Shown here: positions 11,585 to 23,936 of the stretch, piece by piece
How the letters are laid out: each line of letters opens with the position of its first letter
Position numbering within the stretch: the stretch's first letter is position 1
Made by a program: the position numbers and the translations under genes
Origin: Tetrastigma voinierianum
Taxonomy: Eukaryota > Streptophyta > Magnoliopsida > Vitales > Vitaceae
Direction of reading: 5' to 3'
NCBI GenBank assembly: GCA_016808115.1
Contig: JAEQBH010003871.1
Coordinates: 248,001-312,000 of the forward strand
DNA: 64,000 nt
The notes under the pieces: generated by a model
Databases searched by the model: none
What the model saw: only the letters and a program-made list of their open reading frames with translations
What the model was told of the DNA's origin: nothing

Positions 11585-13730
11585 TCGTGAAATAAACTTT
11601 CTCAGAAATGATGACCGTCAAATTTTCGTACGTGCAGGAGAATCGTCACCAAGAAGCTGGACGCTGAATCGAGGTCAAGAAGGGAGGAACGATGAAATAT
11701 GATGGTGCTCTGAATAATTACGAAAATGCCACTCACATTTAATGGGCTTTGAGTTGATGCCAACCACGATCGTGGGTAGTCCGGGGGAGGGAAGGAAAAT
11801 ATAAATCGGGAGTCAACAAATTTAAATGAAGAATGTGAGCAGGCATTTCTGGACTATACTGCAAGTATAGTCACTAAGTAATTCACTTACCTAACTAAAG
11901 TCACCCAAAATTCCATCAGCCGCATTAATTACATAATTGCGTCTATATACATTTTTTAGTCTTGAAATTTTTCGACCCCTGCTAAAAAAATGCTACCATA
12001 TCCCAATTTTCTTGTAGTGATGAGTTATCTTATGGATGTACCCTTTCAACATGGAACTTATTTAAATATAAAAAAAGCTCACCCACATATCCAGAATAGT
12101 AACCAATGTCTTCCTCTCTTTTTGCTATATGGAAGTCCCTAATCTGCAAATAGAAAGAAGTAAAAACAAAAGAAGTCTTCTTCAGAAATAGACAGTACAT
12201 GGTATTGGTATATTTTTATCGTAAAAAACAAATGATGTTATTACATATGAAATGGCTGGAATCCAAATAATTATGGAAGTTGGATGTTGAATCAAGGGTT
12301 TATTTACTGTAAACAAGGAAAAAGACAGAGGAGCTGACATTTGATATTTAACAAAATGAAACCATTGCTGCACCGCTTGCATACAAGTGGTCTAAAATCT
12401 AAACATTATTAATATCTTGAATACTAGTCATGTGAAGATGCAAGATGGACATGAGATTTCAAATTATTATATCGACAAAGATCTCGAACATTTTGAGAAT
12501 ATTAATCCCAAAATGGTCAAATGAGGCAACACCCACTAAAGCATCTATTCACTATCTAGTCGGAACAACTATGTATTTTGATATGTTGCTTTCTTTAGTG
12601 TTCTGACAGCTTGGTCTTTTCTTTTGTGGATCACTTGAAACTAAGAATAGGAGGTGTAGATTTCTTACTAGTAAAAGACAAAATTAAACCCCCTTCAAAC
12701 TAATGTAAATCAATACAATGACGATCAGTTTAACTATCTTCTTAATTCATGTACGTAACAAGCAAGAAGATTACAACATGGATTCCAAAATAAACTCACC
12801 ATGAAATAAAGGAACGGAAGAGGGATGATATCAGTAACGCCAAAAGGCAAAAGCATAAAAGAGATGTTAGAGAATGAATGTATGGCTTAAGTGGTGAACC
12901 ATGGTTACTCCTGGAGTGGTACATTATGGCTAACATGATCTTTAAATGGCTAAAGATTTTGAACATAAATATGTTGATAGTAAACATCATGTTCACAAAC
13001 TATTAACCGCACTGGCCACGTTAAAAGGAGCATTTCCCAATAAATGTCTTAATTTCGCTCTCGTGAGGTGAGGAAATTTTGTCTACTTGGTCTTGCATCC
13101 GATACTCACACACCTCACAAACTAGCGCACATTTCCGATTAATCTACCTAAGTCGGTCGCGGGCCACTGGCTGCAGCATTAGACCAATCTCACCTACTCC
13201 CTGACCTTAGATGATATTATTCGACCATTATTTCACAACAAATGCATTTAAAAAAGAATTTTCAACTGGGCATTTGTATTGTTAACTGTGTCGGGTCGCC
13301 CCACACATTTTCTCTCAAGACTAAACTGATCCTCAACCCTCAACTCATCTTAAGGTGATGCTCAGCAACCTGAAACCAGACTCCAAATTTATAACCAAAA
13401 GAAAAACACTTAAAATATGTCATGTCAAAGATTTTTTCCACTCTTCCGATCGCTCGTTAAATCTCCTTCCAGATAGTTTTTCTCCTAATCAACGACAGAA
13501 ATTCAACCTACCAGACTCACCCATGATCTCCGCTTTCCTATCTAACACCCTACATGAAACTAACATCGCGCTTAAAAAATAAAACTATGACCGTACATTT
13601 GATAAATGTACCCATCTTCGCATAACAAAGTTACAATCCTTCAGCCATCTCCACATTTTAAACTGCGACACCAAGAAAGCAATTAGAAACCCATATAAAA
13701 AATAATATGAAAAAAAAAAAAAAACTGGAA
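11585..13730. other. Gene-free stretch
   Basis: No coding, RNA or transposon signature recognised. It contains a perfect small inverted repeat at 11,852-11,872 (9-bp arms GACTATACT/AGTATAGTC around GCA). Open frames such as the minus-strand one at 12,182-12,382 have no family resemblance I can name. Confidence 0.4.
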
Positions 13731-13731
13731 C

Positions 13732-13965
13732 TTGAGGGTAGCTCTGTGGGTTAAGCCTTAGGTTTGTTAGTCAAAAGTCAATGATTCTAAGCCTAATTGG
13801 CTCGGCGATTGACTCCTTTAAAGATTTACTTCACCTGTTAGTGGAATTATGCGCAACCTGTATTGGATACCATGGTAAAAATCACTTTAAAATAGGAGCA
13901 AAATGCTTGCCTGGTCCCCAATGGTCAGCAGATGGCTATGGAATTAGCCTGAAAGGGTCATGATT
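13732..13965 (+). mobile_element. SINE-like element (tRNA-derived head)
   Basis: The start carries an RNA polymerase III A-box-like word (TAGCTCTGTGGG, about 13,738-13,750). About 35 bp later there is a degenerate B box (GATTCTAAGCC). The surrounding phrase (TTAAGCCTTAGG...TTGTTAGTCA) is typical of plant tRNA-derived SINEs. A poly(A) tract precedes it and a (TA)n tract follows. No target-site duplication was identified and the 3' end is uncertain. Confidence 0.4.
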
Positions 13966-13987
13966 CAGCTATGAATTAGTCGTGAAA

Positions 13988-13989
<2 letters not shown>

Positions 13990-14034
<45 letters not shown>
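13990..14034. repeat. (TA)n microsatellite
   Basis: About 22 uninterrupted TA units at the boundary between the SINE-like element and the Tat/Athila-like non-coding region. Confidence 0.95.
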
Positions 14035-14037
<3 letters not shown>

Positions 14038-14241
14038 AGAGAGAGAATGAGAAAATAACTCAAATACGCAACCCTTGGCTTTGAAAGGGTAAGTGTAAGT
14101 GATAGCATGATCTCTAGTGTATAGGAAGGTCCTAGCACCCCCAAACTTAAGCTCAACTCACCTATTTGGAAGAAGCTAACTAAGAAATGATAAGAACACA
14201 CGTTTTTATTCATACCAAAATACCTAAAAGTAGAAGAAAAC

Positions 14242-16454
14242 TAGTGTCAAGAAGTTTTAGATGAATGTCCCCGCACGGATCCATCGGGACGAATTTCTCC
14301 ACCAACAAGGTTAAGGCACCCAAACATTAAATCTCTTCAAACTTCACCCCAAATAATTAATCAAACTCAAGCGCCCTAAGCCAAGCAGTGGCGATTCATC
14401 TTCTCGTCCCATGTAAAGGTGCGCGAAGTCAATGACCTGTGCCAAACAAGCTCAAGGCATTAGGCTTCAGGGCCCTCGTACTATGTCCGAATCCGACTGG
14501 ATGATCCACTTCTATTCTTATTCACAAACCTCTTTAACATTTTTCTTGTTTCTTTTTGGGTTTTTGTATCTTCTTTTCACTTTTTTTTTGTTTTTACATT
14601 TTTATCTTTTTAGTTGGGGCTCAATGACAATCCTCTTTTAATTTAGTGTCCCACTACTAGGTGTAGAATCCACTGGGTTGCCAAGAAGTTTTGGGATGAG
14701 TGTCCTTGCAGAGGGATCCATCGCGCCCCCACCGCCGGTTAAGGGCACTGTATTAAATTACATTCAAACTTCACCCCGAACACTCAACCAAACTCAAATG
14801 CCCTAAGTTGTAGGAATGATCCATCTTCTGTCCCATGTAGTGGGCAATGAAGTCAATGACTCCCCGCTAGTTGGCTCAAGGCATTAGGCTTTGAAAGACC
14901 CCTTAGACTGTTCCCGGAATTCTGATTGGATGATCCCACTTATTCTTATTCACAAACCCCTTTTTGACATTTTTCTTGTTTCTTTTGCTTTTAATCTTTC
15001 TTTTCCACTTTTTATTTTGTTTTTACATTTTTCTCTTTTTAGTTAGGGCTCAGTGACAATCCTCTTTTGTTTAGGTATCTCATCACTTAGGTGGTTAGAA
15101 TCCACTAGTGCCAAGAAGTTTTAGATGAGTGTCCCTGTAGCGGGGATCCATTGGCGACTTTCCACCAGTTGGTTAAGGGCATCAGACATTAAATTCCCTT
15201 CAAACTTCACCCCGAACACTCAACCAAACTCAGCGTACCTGTTGTGGTAACGACCATCTTCCGTCCCATGAATGGCAAATAAGTCAATATCTTACACATA
15301 AAGACATTAGCTAAAGGCCCTCGACCGTGCCCAATTCCGTCTGGATGATCCAATTAATTCTTATTCACAAACCTCTTTTTGACATTTTTCTTGTTTCTTT
15401 TGCTTTTTATCTTTCTTTTTCACTTTTTCTTTTGTTTTAACATTTTTCTTTTTTTAGTTGGGGCTCAATGACAATCCTTTTTTGATTAGGTGTCCCATCA
15501 CTTAGGTGGTTAGAATCCATTAGAGCCAAGAAGTTTTAGATGAATGTCCCTGTAGCGGGGATCCATTGGCGGAAGGATTCATCTTCTATCCCATGTAGTG
15601 GGCAGTGAAGACAATGACTCTAGGCCAATTGACTTGAGGCATTAGGCTTTGAAAGACCCCTTAGACTGTGACTGGAATTCCAATTGGATGATTCCACTTA
15701 TTCTTATTCACAAACCTCTTTTTGACATTTTTTTTGTTTCTTTTGTTTTTTATCTTTGTTTTTTACTTTTTCTTTTGTTTTTACATTTTTCTCTTTTTAG
15801 TTGGGGCTCAATGACAATCCCTTTTTGATTAGGTGTCCTATCACTTAGGTGGTTACAATCCACTCTCAAGAAGTTTTAGATGAGTGTCCCTGTAGCGGGG
15901 ATCCATTGACGACTCCCCACCAATTGGTTAAGGTCACTAAGCATTATATACCCTTCAAACTTCACCCCGAACACTCAACCAAACTCAAAGGCCCTAGGTT
16001 GTAGGAAGGATCCATCTTCTATTCCATGTAGCGGGTAGTGAAGTCATCGACTTCGCTACGCCACATTGCGCTTTGAATGCCTCGGGGATCGTGCCTTAAT
16101 CCATTGATGATCCCACTTATTCTTATTCACAAACCTCGTTTTGACATTTTTCTTGTTTCTTTTCACTTTTCTTTGTTTTTAAGATTTTTCTTTTAGTCAG
16201 GGCTCAATGACAATCCTCTTTGACAAAGGCCCCATCACTTGTGTAGCTAGGAATCCAATAGTGCCAAGAAGTTTGACAGTGTCCTCAGAATCTGGTCCAT
16301 CAGCGACTCCCACCCGCCTGGTTAAGGGCACTCAGACATTAAATTCCTTCAAACTTCACTCAACACTCAAACCAAACTCAGCGCCTCTAGGTTATGTGAA
16401 GAATCCATCATATGTCCCATGTAATCTGCGCTAAGTCAATGACCTGATCACTTA
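14242..16454. repeat. ~425-bp tandem array, left part
   Basis: The phrase TTATTCACAAACCTC recurs at about 14,517, 14,946, 15,361, 15,704 and 16,123. Spacings are about 429, 415, 343 (a shortened unit) and 419 bp. Each unit also contains GGGGCTCAATGACAATCC, a CAAGAAGTTTTAGATGAGTG block, GGGATCCATTGGCGAC, a TTCAAACTTCACCCCGAAC block and GTAGGAAGGATCCATCTTCT. The units are clearly homologous but differ by substitutions and short replaced patches. The array is interrupted at 16,455 by a solo LTR. Confidence 0.9.
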
Positions 16455-18429
16455 TGTGAAACCCGTGAAAATTCTAATTTTCTAAAAAGGGTAAAATGGT
16501 AATTTCGGGTCAAAATCCCGAATTTTTTAGATATCGATGATGAAACGACTTCACCTGGGTTGACCGGCTCACTAAATTCATTTACCACATCGACTCGTCG
16601 AATTTCAGACGAATTTCACGCTTTTCGATTCAATCCGCGTAATGGGGACACTCGCACATTCAATGCACTACACTCGTGCCACATGTCGTACACCAATAAC
16701 TTGAGCTCATATGTGGGGCCCACATGGACACGTAAGATCTCCTAATTCCACGGACATCCAAAGCGCCATGAAGTGCCGATAGCGAAATCCAATTGTACCC
16801 AACGGCACTTGATAAGTGGCAAGGAGTGACAAAAAGAATAATAATGAAGTTAAAAAGTTATAACACTTCTCTCATTTTCGCCGCACGGCAAAGTGGAGGA
16901 AAAAATCGATTCTAGAGAGAAATCTAACTTTCTAATTCTCGACGACGGACCGGGCTTAAGCCCCGCGGGCAAAGAAGAGGAAAGCTGCCTCCCACTGAAA
17001 GAGTCGCATGCCGCCAAGATCGATTTCGAGCCGACAAACTCCCGGAGGTAGGGGTTTTCCTACTTGGTTTTTTTCTGCTTAAGAGCCTTGTTAATGATTT
17101 GATTGTATGAGGCCGTGAGAGGTTGTTTGACCGCCCGAAAATTGGGACTACTACTGAAATTCGAGACCTATTTCGATGAAATTACCTGACCGCTTTCAGG
17201 CGGCTCTCAGGTTATATTTGTGTGTTGGGCATTATGGTTTTCGTGTCAGGTTTCAAATGGCTAATATTTTGGTTCCAAAGTGGAACCGGTGTCGATGAGT
17301 AGGGCTGCCCACGTGACGCCCACACATCAAAGTTTAGTGGACTCGTTAAAACGGGCTCCCTAATCAGGTGTTGGACCAAAAACCCATGTCGATTTATGTT
17401 TAAAATGAAACGCTCAATCATAAAATGAGATGTCAGATGCATGTTAAATTGACGTGGTAACATGAGTGGCTGAATTATACGAAATATAATTGTGTGCGAG
17501 CCATCGAATTTAATTGTTAATTAGCCCACGCGAATAATCATGCGACGTTATCAAGGCGAATAAATAAATACGTTAGTGCGACTTTGGCTGATATACGAAT
17601 GATCGATATATCGTAAGATGTATCAGATGAAAAAAGATAACGATTTCATATGCACCTGGCAACCTAGATCACAGGTGTGGAGCGCATTGCACGAAAAGAA
17701 GTTAAAAAGGAAAAGGGTTTCGCAACCGACTCTGGCGACATTTTCCAAGACCGCTCGAGAATGGTCTAATAACATCTTGAGAAGGACGATGACTGCTTTT
17801 AAAATTACCAAGAATTTTACCTCCTAAGGGGTCAGTCTAATGATTTTGACTAAATCCTCGTAGTATGTTTTCGGTAACAAAACCTTTGTTTTCAAATGCT
17901 TGTTTTCTCACACTCGCTTAAAGACATATGAGTCGTGAGGCTCGAGAGTGGAAAAGTGGTGAGTCACATACTATCTATACCATGCAGATGATTCGGCAGG
18001 ATTCACGTATTCGTTTGACTTGCTTCTCATTGCCATTATATGCGTGACTTTATAAAGTGGAAGAACCCATGTGAGTAGATCACATCACCATTGGGGGATC
18101 GCTTCACCCTTGTCGAGGGGAAAATTATTTCATGTTGAAAGATTAGTAAGACACGCCGCAGGTTTTTGAGAAGAAACCGATATGTGGCTTTGATTGATTA
18201 TTTTGTAAAACATGCATTAATCTAAATTTTAATATATGCTCGTATTAAGAGCGATATAATTAACTCGAACTATCAGAATATGGGGCCGTTTAGATTTCTA
18301 AAGTTTTGTGTAACATTACTTTTACTTGCTCTACTATTTTTACTCATGTATTTAGTCTCATGATATGATACACACATGTTTTCCGTGCATAGATAGGTTG
18401 GCCAATCTGACCCTGGATTCGGGGTCACA
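16455..18429 (+). mobile_element. Solo LTR (copy A) of a chromovirus family
   Basis: It begins TGTGAAACCC and ends GGGGTCACA, splits one unit of the tandem array, and has no internal retroviral genes. Blocks match the 5' LTR of the chromovirus at 58,887: the start (GGGTAAAATGGTAATTTCGG), GTAGTATGTTTT.G..AACAAA, and GTGGCTTTGAT..ATTATTTTGTAAAACATG. Array sequence resumes right after it. A clean 5-bp duplication was not seen, so the flanks have mutated or the edges are slightly off. ORFs inside it are not genes. Confidence 0.8.
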
Positions 18430-19085
18430 AGTCAATTACATTAGGGCTTTGTGCCCTCAGACTCAGGCCTGTAATTCCGATTGGATGATTCCACTTATTC
18501 TTATTCAAAACTCTTTAACATTTTCTGCTTTGTTTTTTATCTTTCTTTACACTTTTGTTTTTTTGTTGTTTTCGTTTTGTTTTTTTGCTTTTTACATTTT
18601 TATCTTTTAGTCAGCTCAATGACAATTCCTTTGATTAGGTGTCCTCTCACTCAGTGGTTAGAATCCATCGGGTGCTAAGAAGTTGATGAGGTCCTGATCG
18701 TGGATCCATCACACTCCCCACCCGGGCCGTGGCACCGCACATTAAATTCCCTTCAAACTTCACCTTAAACACTCAACCAAACTCAAAGGCCCTAGGTTGT
18801 AGGAAGGATCCATCTTCTCGTTCCATTAGCTGGAAAGAAATAAGCTACACGACCCGCCGGGCCGGGTTTCAAGGCATTAGGCTTTAAAAGGCCCCTAAGA
18901 CTGTGCTCAAAATTTCGATTGGATGATCCCACTTATTCTTATTCACAAACCTCTTTTTGACATTTTTCTTGTTTCTTTTTCACTCTTTCTTTTGTTTTTA
19001 CATTTTTCTCTTCCTAGTTGGGGCTTAATGACAATCCTCTTCGATTAGTGTCCTACTTAGTGGTTAGAATCCCAACGCTGCTGAA
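18430..19085. repeat. ~425-bp tandem array, right part
   Basis: The array resumes after the solo LTR with the TTATTCA.AAAC.TC phrase at about 18,501 and 18,939 (spacing about 438 bp). The last unit decays near 19,080. Several short GC-rich patches (for example 18,845-18,865) replace otherwise conserved sequence. Confidence 0.85.
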
Positions 19086-20289
19086 TCTAAGGCGAAGGTC
19101 CAAGACCAAGTTATACAATGGAGATCAAAAGTGTGTTTGTGATAGATTCTTTGATAAATAGCTTTTTGAAGCACAAGGGGGGTGACTAAGCTAACTCACC
19201 CACACCAAGCAAGCACACAATTCCAAATCATTCAAAAACCTCAAGGTCCAATCCACTTTACACTAACTCTTTTTCAAATATTTGTGTTCAAAATGACCTT
19301 CTACTAGCAAACAGGGCATCAAACTCATTCAAGCCACACTAAACACACCTATACAAAAAAAAAAAAAAAAAAACAAATGAACAAGCAAAAGAACAAACTA
19401 AACTATACTAACAAGCTCCAAGGCCTCAAGATAGAACAAATAAGCAAATTTAAGCACAAAACCACCCTAATTGGTTCAAAGTCATCCATATAGACCCAAA
19501 CAAGCATCTGTGATCATGGTAAGCACAAGTGAATAAAAAATGAAAATGATCCATAGAGAAATAAATGAGCAATCAAGAGCCAATAACAAGAAATACCAAA
19601 CCAATCACCCTCATCCCCCAGTTTAAGATGGACATTGTCCTCAATGGCAATAAGCATAAAAGAAGGATGAAGAGAACTCCCCTAGTGATTTGAATGATCA
19701 CTGTGGTGGTGGTGGTGGTGGTGGTGGGGTGTGATAGGATAGAGCCTATAATGCTGCTTGATGATATTTTTGATTGCTAGAATCAGCTCTTACTGCTTCG
19801 AGCTTCCATTTCTTGCCAAGTGAAGACTGATATTCTTAAGCTTCATCCCAAAATGAATCAAACCTTGTAATTAGGTCATGAAGTTGATCCTCAATACATC
19901 GATCTCGGAGCTTGAAAACACCAACAAAAATTGAACGTAAATTCTAATCTAAAACTCTGAGAAAAACCTAAATTTCTACATACATAAAACAATAACTAAC
20001 AAAAGTAACTAAAACTGAAAAAAAGAGAGGCTTGGATTGCCTCCCAAGAAGCTGCTCTATTTTTATAGAGTCCACCTTGACTCATAGAACTCAACGCTAA
20101 GAATCCCTATCCTGGATCATCTGAGCCCACGATTCATAAGCTGCACTTCGAGAAACAATACTAAATAACTCAACGATGTCTTTTCACCTCTTCTGCCGAC
20201 ATCGTCAGTATTCAAGATTTCCATTTGATTCTTTATCGACTGGTCATGTTTTTGCTTTTTTTTCTTTCTTTCTAGATCCTGGCAACAAA

Positions 20290-21300
20290 TTCTTTGATAA
20301 TAGTTTATACAAATTGATTAAAAACAAATTGTTTGAGCACTGATGATTAGAGATGAGTAGAGGGAGGAGATTATTCTTTTGTATTAAGTTATTATTAAGT
20401 TATGTTCAAATTTTGTGTATTATTATGAAATGTCATATGTTTAAAATATTTTTTTATTTTCATTAAAGAGAATATATATTGAAGGTTTTTTCAATTAAAT
20501 ACTTAGACAAAAAAATAATATTTATCTAATAAATAAAAATATTATCAAAATCATACAAACATAAAGAAAATGATAAAAATAAAATAACAATTATTTTAAC
20601 GTCAAAAATAAAAATCTTGACATTTGTTATATTAAAATACGTTATATATTGGAAACAATTGATATCTCATTTACGAGTAGAATTTTGTTTATATGAAAAT
20701 CATTCCAAATTTGAGACATAATAGTGTCAACCAAATGAAGCCTTTATCTATGCTAAGATGGGGCCAGATCGATGTAGCAATTTATTTAAGAAAACAAAAG
20801 GGTGGGATGATGAAAAAAAGAAAAAAAATAAAAAGAGAAAAACAAAAAGAAAAGTGTAATACTTGTATCCTTTTCTTTATCTTTTAGCTTTCTTGATTCA
20901 CAGGGTAAGAATATAAAATAGTACATTACAGATTGAAGTGAAAAATCATATTGGAATTTAATAGAATGGCAAAAATATTGATAACAACGAGTAGTTAGAG
21001 ATGAAATTGCTAGATTAATTAATTCATAGAATGTATTAATAATTCATTATTCTTTTTACATTTAAAGAACTGCAAATCCATCAAATTACAAAGCAAAGGA
21101 AACAAAGAAACTCATGAACAAAGATAATTTCATTGGGTTAAGGCTAAAATTACATTGTAAATCGAAATTGAGATAGTACAAATACTTAAGTTAATTTTCA
21201 TCGGAGACAACACTTGTGATTACTAAAATCACTGCAATAATCTATAAAAATTACAAGTGAAATGTAGAATTGGGGGTTGGATGTGGGCTTCATAAGGTGT
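20290..21300. other. AT-rich stretch, nothing recognised
   Basis: Very AT-rich DNA with poly(A) and poly(T) runs. No gene or element boundaries could be supported. Confidence 0.5.
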
Positions 21301-21303
21301 ATC

Positions 21304-23055
21304 AGCGTAAAGACCCTAAAAATTCCACCTTCTGAAAAAGGCAAAAACTAAGACTCTGTCAAACCCAAATTTCTAGACTTGACGATGAAACTGACCACCG
21401 TTGGAATCGTCTCGCTAAATATAGCTACCACTGCCGACTCATTAATTCCGGCATAAATAATTTCATTGTTTTTCGGCGTGACCGGTCACGGAGTCAGAAC
21501 CGGGCCTGAGAGATGCTGTGATGACAAAGTCACCACTACATGTATCACGTGACATGTTACATGGGTAGAGATAATGATGGAATTGACACTTATACGCTGC
21601 CAAAAATCTGTAAGGTTTTATTACTTACTTAATTAAATGAAGTTAATGATAATAAGACTAAATGGAAAATAGTGTCATCTTCCCCATTTGAGCCAAAAAA
21701 ACGTACAGGAGGAGAAGAAATGTGCATAAAGTTGTGTTTTGAAATCTGACAGAAAGGCTTCTGTGATTTTCTACCGACGGACCGCTTCCGCTCGACTCCG
21801 GAAATAGAAGAAGTAAGCCGTTTCTACGCGCCAGGCCACGCTGGTGATTGACCGATTAGCTTAGCTCGATTAACCCAAGAGCAGTGATCTTTTCCTATCA
21901 TGACCTTTGGCCAAGAGCCATGTAAATGGTTGTGAATCGTCGCCGAATCTACCCAAAACCTCAATCGAACGGAGAAAATTCCTATTTAGGTGGTCGCGGA
22001 ACAAAGAACCCAGGTTCATCGCTCATACGAATAAGACACATAAATTTTTGCGTGAAACGCGGTTTCGTCAGAAAGTGATTCAAAATAAATTGCTACGTTG
22101 TTAATCAACGACGCGAGCTAATTCTCGTGAATTGATCGCGACCAAGATAACATGTTTTATGCGATTTAATTACGTTATACGCATTAATATATTAGCGTGA
22201 ATGCGTTTGACTAAGATCACGTATTCCATACGTGACTGTACACCCTGTATCATTATGAGCGAGCTTACGATACTTAAACTAAACAAAACGAAATGTTTAA
22301 ATGAATTTCACAAGATTTTCCAAGACCGCTTCTATGACGTCCAACAGATTGACTTTTACTTTGCGAATTCTCCTATGACTGTTTTCATGAGTTATCCAAA
22401 TAATTCGCTCTGAGGGTAAATTAACATTTTTACCGAAACTCAGAAGAGTTTTCAAGAATGCCTTATTAAACCTGTATTTTACTCGCATATCGATTCTCAA
22501 GACGCGCTTGCGAAATATGGCACCGCATACTAAGTTCGGGGCACGTAGACATTCGAAAGAGTGGTCTAAATCAACACGCGATTGTTCACACAGACAAGAC
22601 TAGGCGTGAGTAACCCATGCAGGTGAATTATCACTACTCTGGGCCATTTCACCTTTGTTTGTGGATTACCATTCTCAAAGACAAGTGAGCCACAGACGAA
22701 GACGACGCTCACTAGAGGTCGCAATAAGAAAGTCGACTTCATGGCTGATATCATTGCATAACATGTATTAGAATCGTGAATTTACTATATTGCCAGGGCG
22801 AAGAGTAATTTACTAACTTCGAATCCACAATGATGGGCTTGGTCGATAATACGAAGATTACGCACGCCCCAAGCTACCATTTTTACCATTTTAATCAGAC
22901 ATGGACCCTGTGTGGTCATCAGGAACTGTCGACAGTGCCAGACGAAACGTACAAAGCGAGACTCTGCCTCGATTTCATGAATACATGGTTTGCCATTCGA
23001 CATCCACGAATATCTCCATGCTGACGAATACAACTGGACACCCGAGCGTGGAATA
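21304..23055 (+). mobile_element. Diverged LTR (copy B) of the same chromovirus family
   Basis: Aligns by ordered blocks with copy A (16,455) and with the 58,887 LTR: a start-like CCCTAAAAATTCC..., CTACCGACGGACCG, TTACCGAAACTC, GACG.CGCTCACTAGAGG.CG (22,703-22,725, also at about 60,290), ACATGTATTAGAA, and CATGGACCCTGTG.GGTCAT. It is more mutated than the other two, and its TG and CA termini are no longer clear. No internal genes flank it, so it is a probable solo LTR. Confidence 0.65.
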
Positions 23056-23159
23056 CAATAGTTAATCTACATTTACCTCAATGACTAATTTTAATCCATT
23101 TTCATACATGAGCTTGTTACTTTGAATACTTATTTCATTACCATTATTCATTGACAAGT

Positions 23160-23705
23160 CAATGAATATAGCTTATCATTTAATTTAGAGGAGTTTCAAA
23201 GGAAAACTTTACCAATAGGTTTATATGAAACATGTTCCTCCTCTAACAACATCTAAATATATTTGCTCATTTCTCTTCAAAAATATCTATTTGATATTTC
23301 ACTTGATAACAGTCTTTTGGAAATATTGCATAATTATCCAACAGTTGGATGATAATTAAACCCTCAGCCATCCATAATATTTTGGAAATATTGTGCAATA
23401 ATCTTAGAGGTGATAGCGTGGAAAATCAACTTTACTAAGGCCAATGCATTCATTTCCCAAATCAAAATGCACAGCTACCCTATCAACCCTGTATCCTAAA
23501 GAGCAAATATAATCTTACCAACTCCACCCATCCCAAATTTGACAAAAATCACATGTGATTCCATTGATCAGCCTATCAAGAATCACATTTCGATCCCCAC
23601 CTCTACCATTCCAGCCAAAGTGATACTTCAAAGATGCAGGTTCCCATACCAATTTCACCATTTGGGAAGGGAAAAACCTCTTAATCAACCACTGATATGG
23701 CAACA
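23160..23705 (-). pseudogene. NBS-LRR resistance-gene relic (NB-ARC fragments)
   Basis: NBS-LRR proteins are intracellular immune receptors. On the minus strand, in order: GRGGDRNVILDRLI (the segment before the P-loop), GMGGVGK (P-loop, 23,514-23,534, in a different frame), YRVDRVAVHFDLG (RNBS-A-like, about 23,456-23,493), then C.IFPK with MAEGLI (about 23,350-23,396), then a second YAIFPKD (about 23,311-23,332). In an intact NB-ARC the kinase-2, RNBS-B and GLPL motifs lie between RNBS-A and C.IFPKD, and they are missing here. The IFPK motif appears twice. So this is an internally deleted and rearranged fragment with several frameshifts. Confidence 0.6.
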
Positions 23706-23936
23706 TTATCTTAGAAACTAGACATAGATTCGGTATCGAAAATGGAAGTGAAATTGCTTAATGCTCACTTTGCTTGTTCAGATCTACTTCTCTTCTGCAT
23801 CGTTAACGTCAAAATGGATTTCTCCGAGCTCTCTCTGTTCAATGAAATGAATTAATAGAGTCTATTAAGAGGAAGACAATCTCTTGAAAAGAAGAAACAC
23901 CGATTCCATTCCGCTTCTTCCTCCGTGGGTCGTGAG

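Larger units (their letters stand above)
14035..20290 (-). mobile_element. Tat/Athila-type Ty3/gypsy 3' non-coding region
   Basis: Two places carry the pyrimidine-rich complement of a motif typical of Athila/Tat/Ogre retrotransposon 3' regions: CACCCCCAAACTTAA (14,136-14,150) and CATCCCCCAGTTTAAGATGG (19,612-19,631), the latter next to ACATTGTCCTCAATGG. Near 20,030-20,060 TTGCCTCCCAAGAAGC is the complement of the GGGAGGCAA motif found after integrase in these elements. This implies a minus-strand element whose 3' untranslated region is retained while its coding part is gone. A tandem array (14.24-19.08 kb) sits inside it, as is known for the hypervariable 3' UTR of Tat elements. Edges are approximate. 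Confidence 0.5.

Noticed and set aside
13732..13800. Functional tRNA gene
   Set aside because: A and B boxes are degenerate and no cloverleaf stems or anticodon arm can be drawn. A SINE head is more likely.
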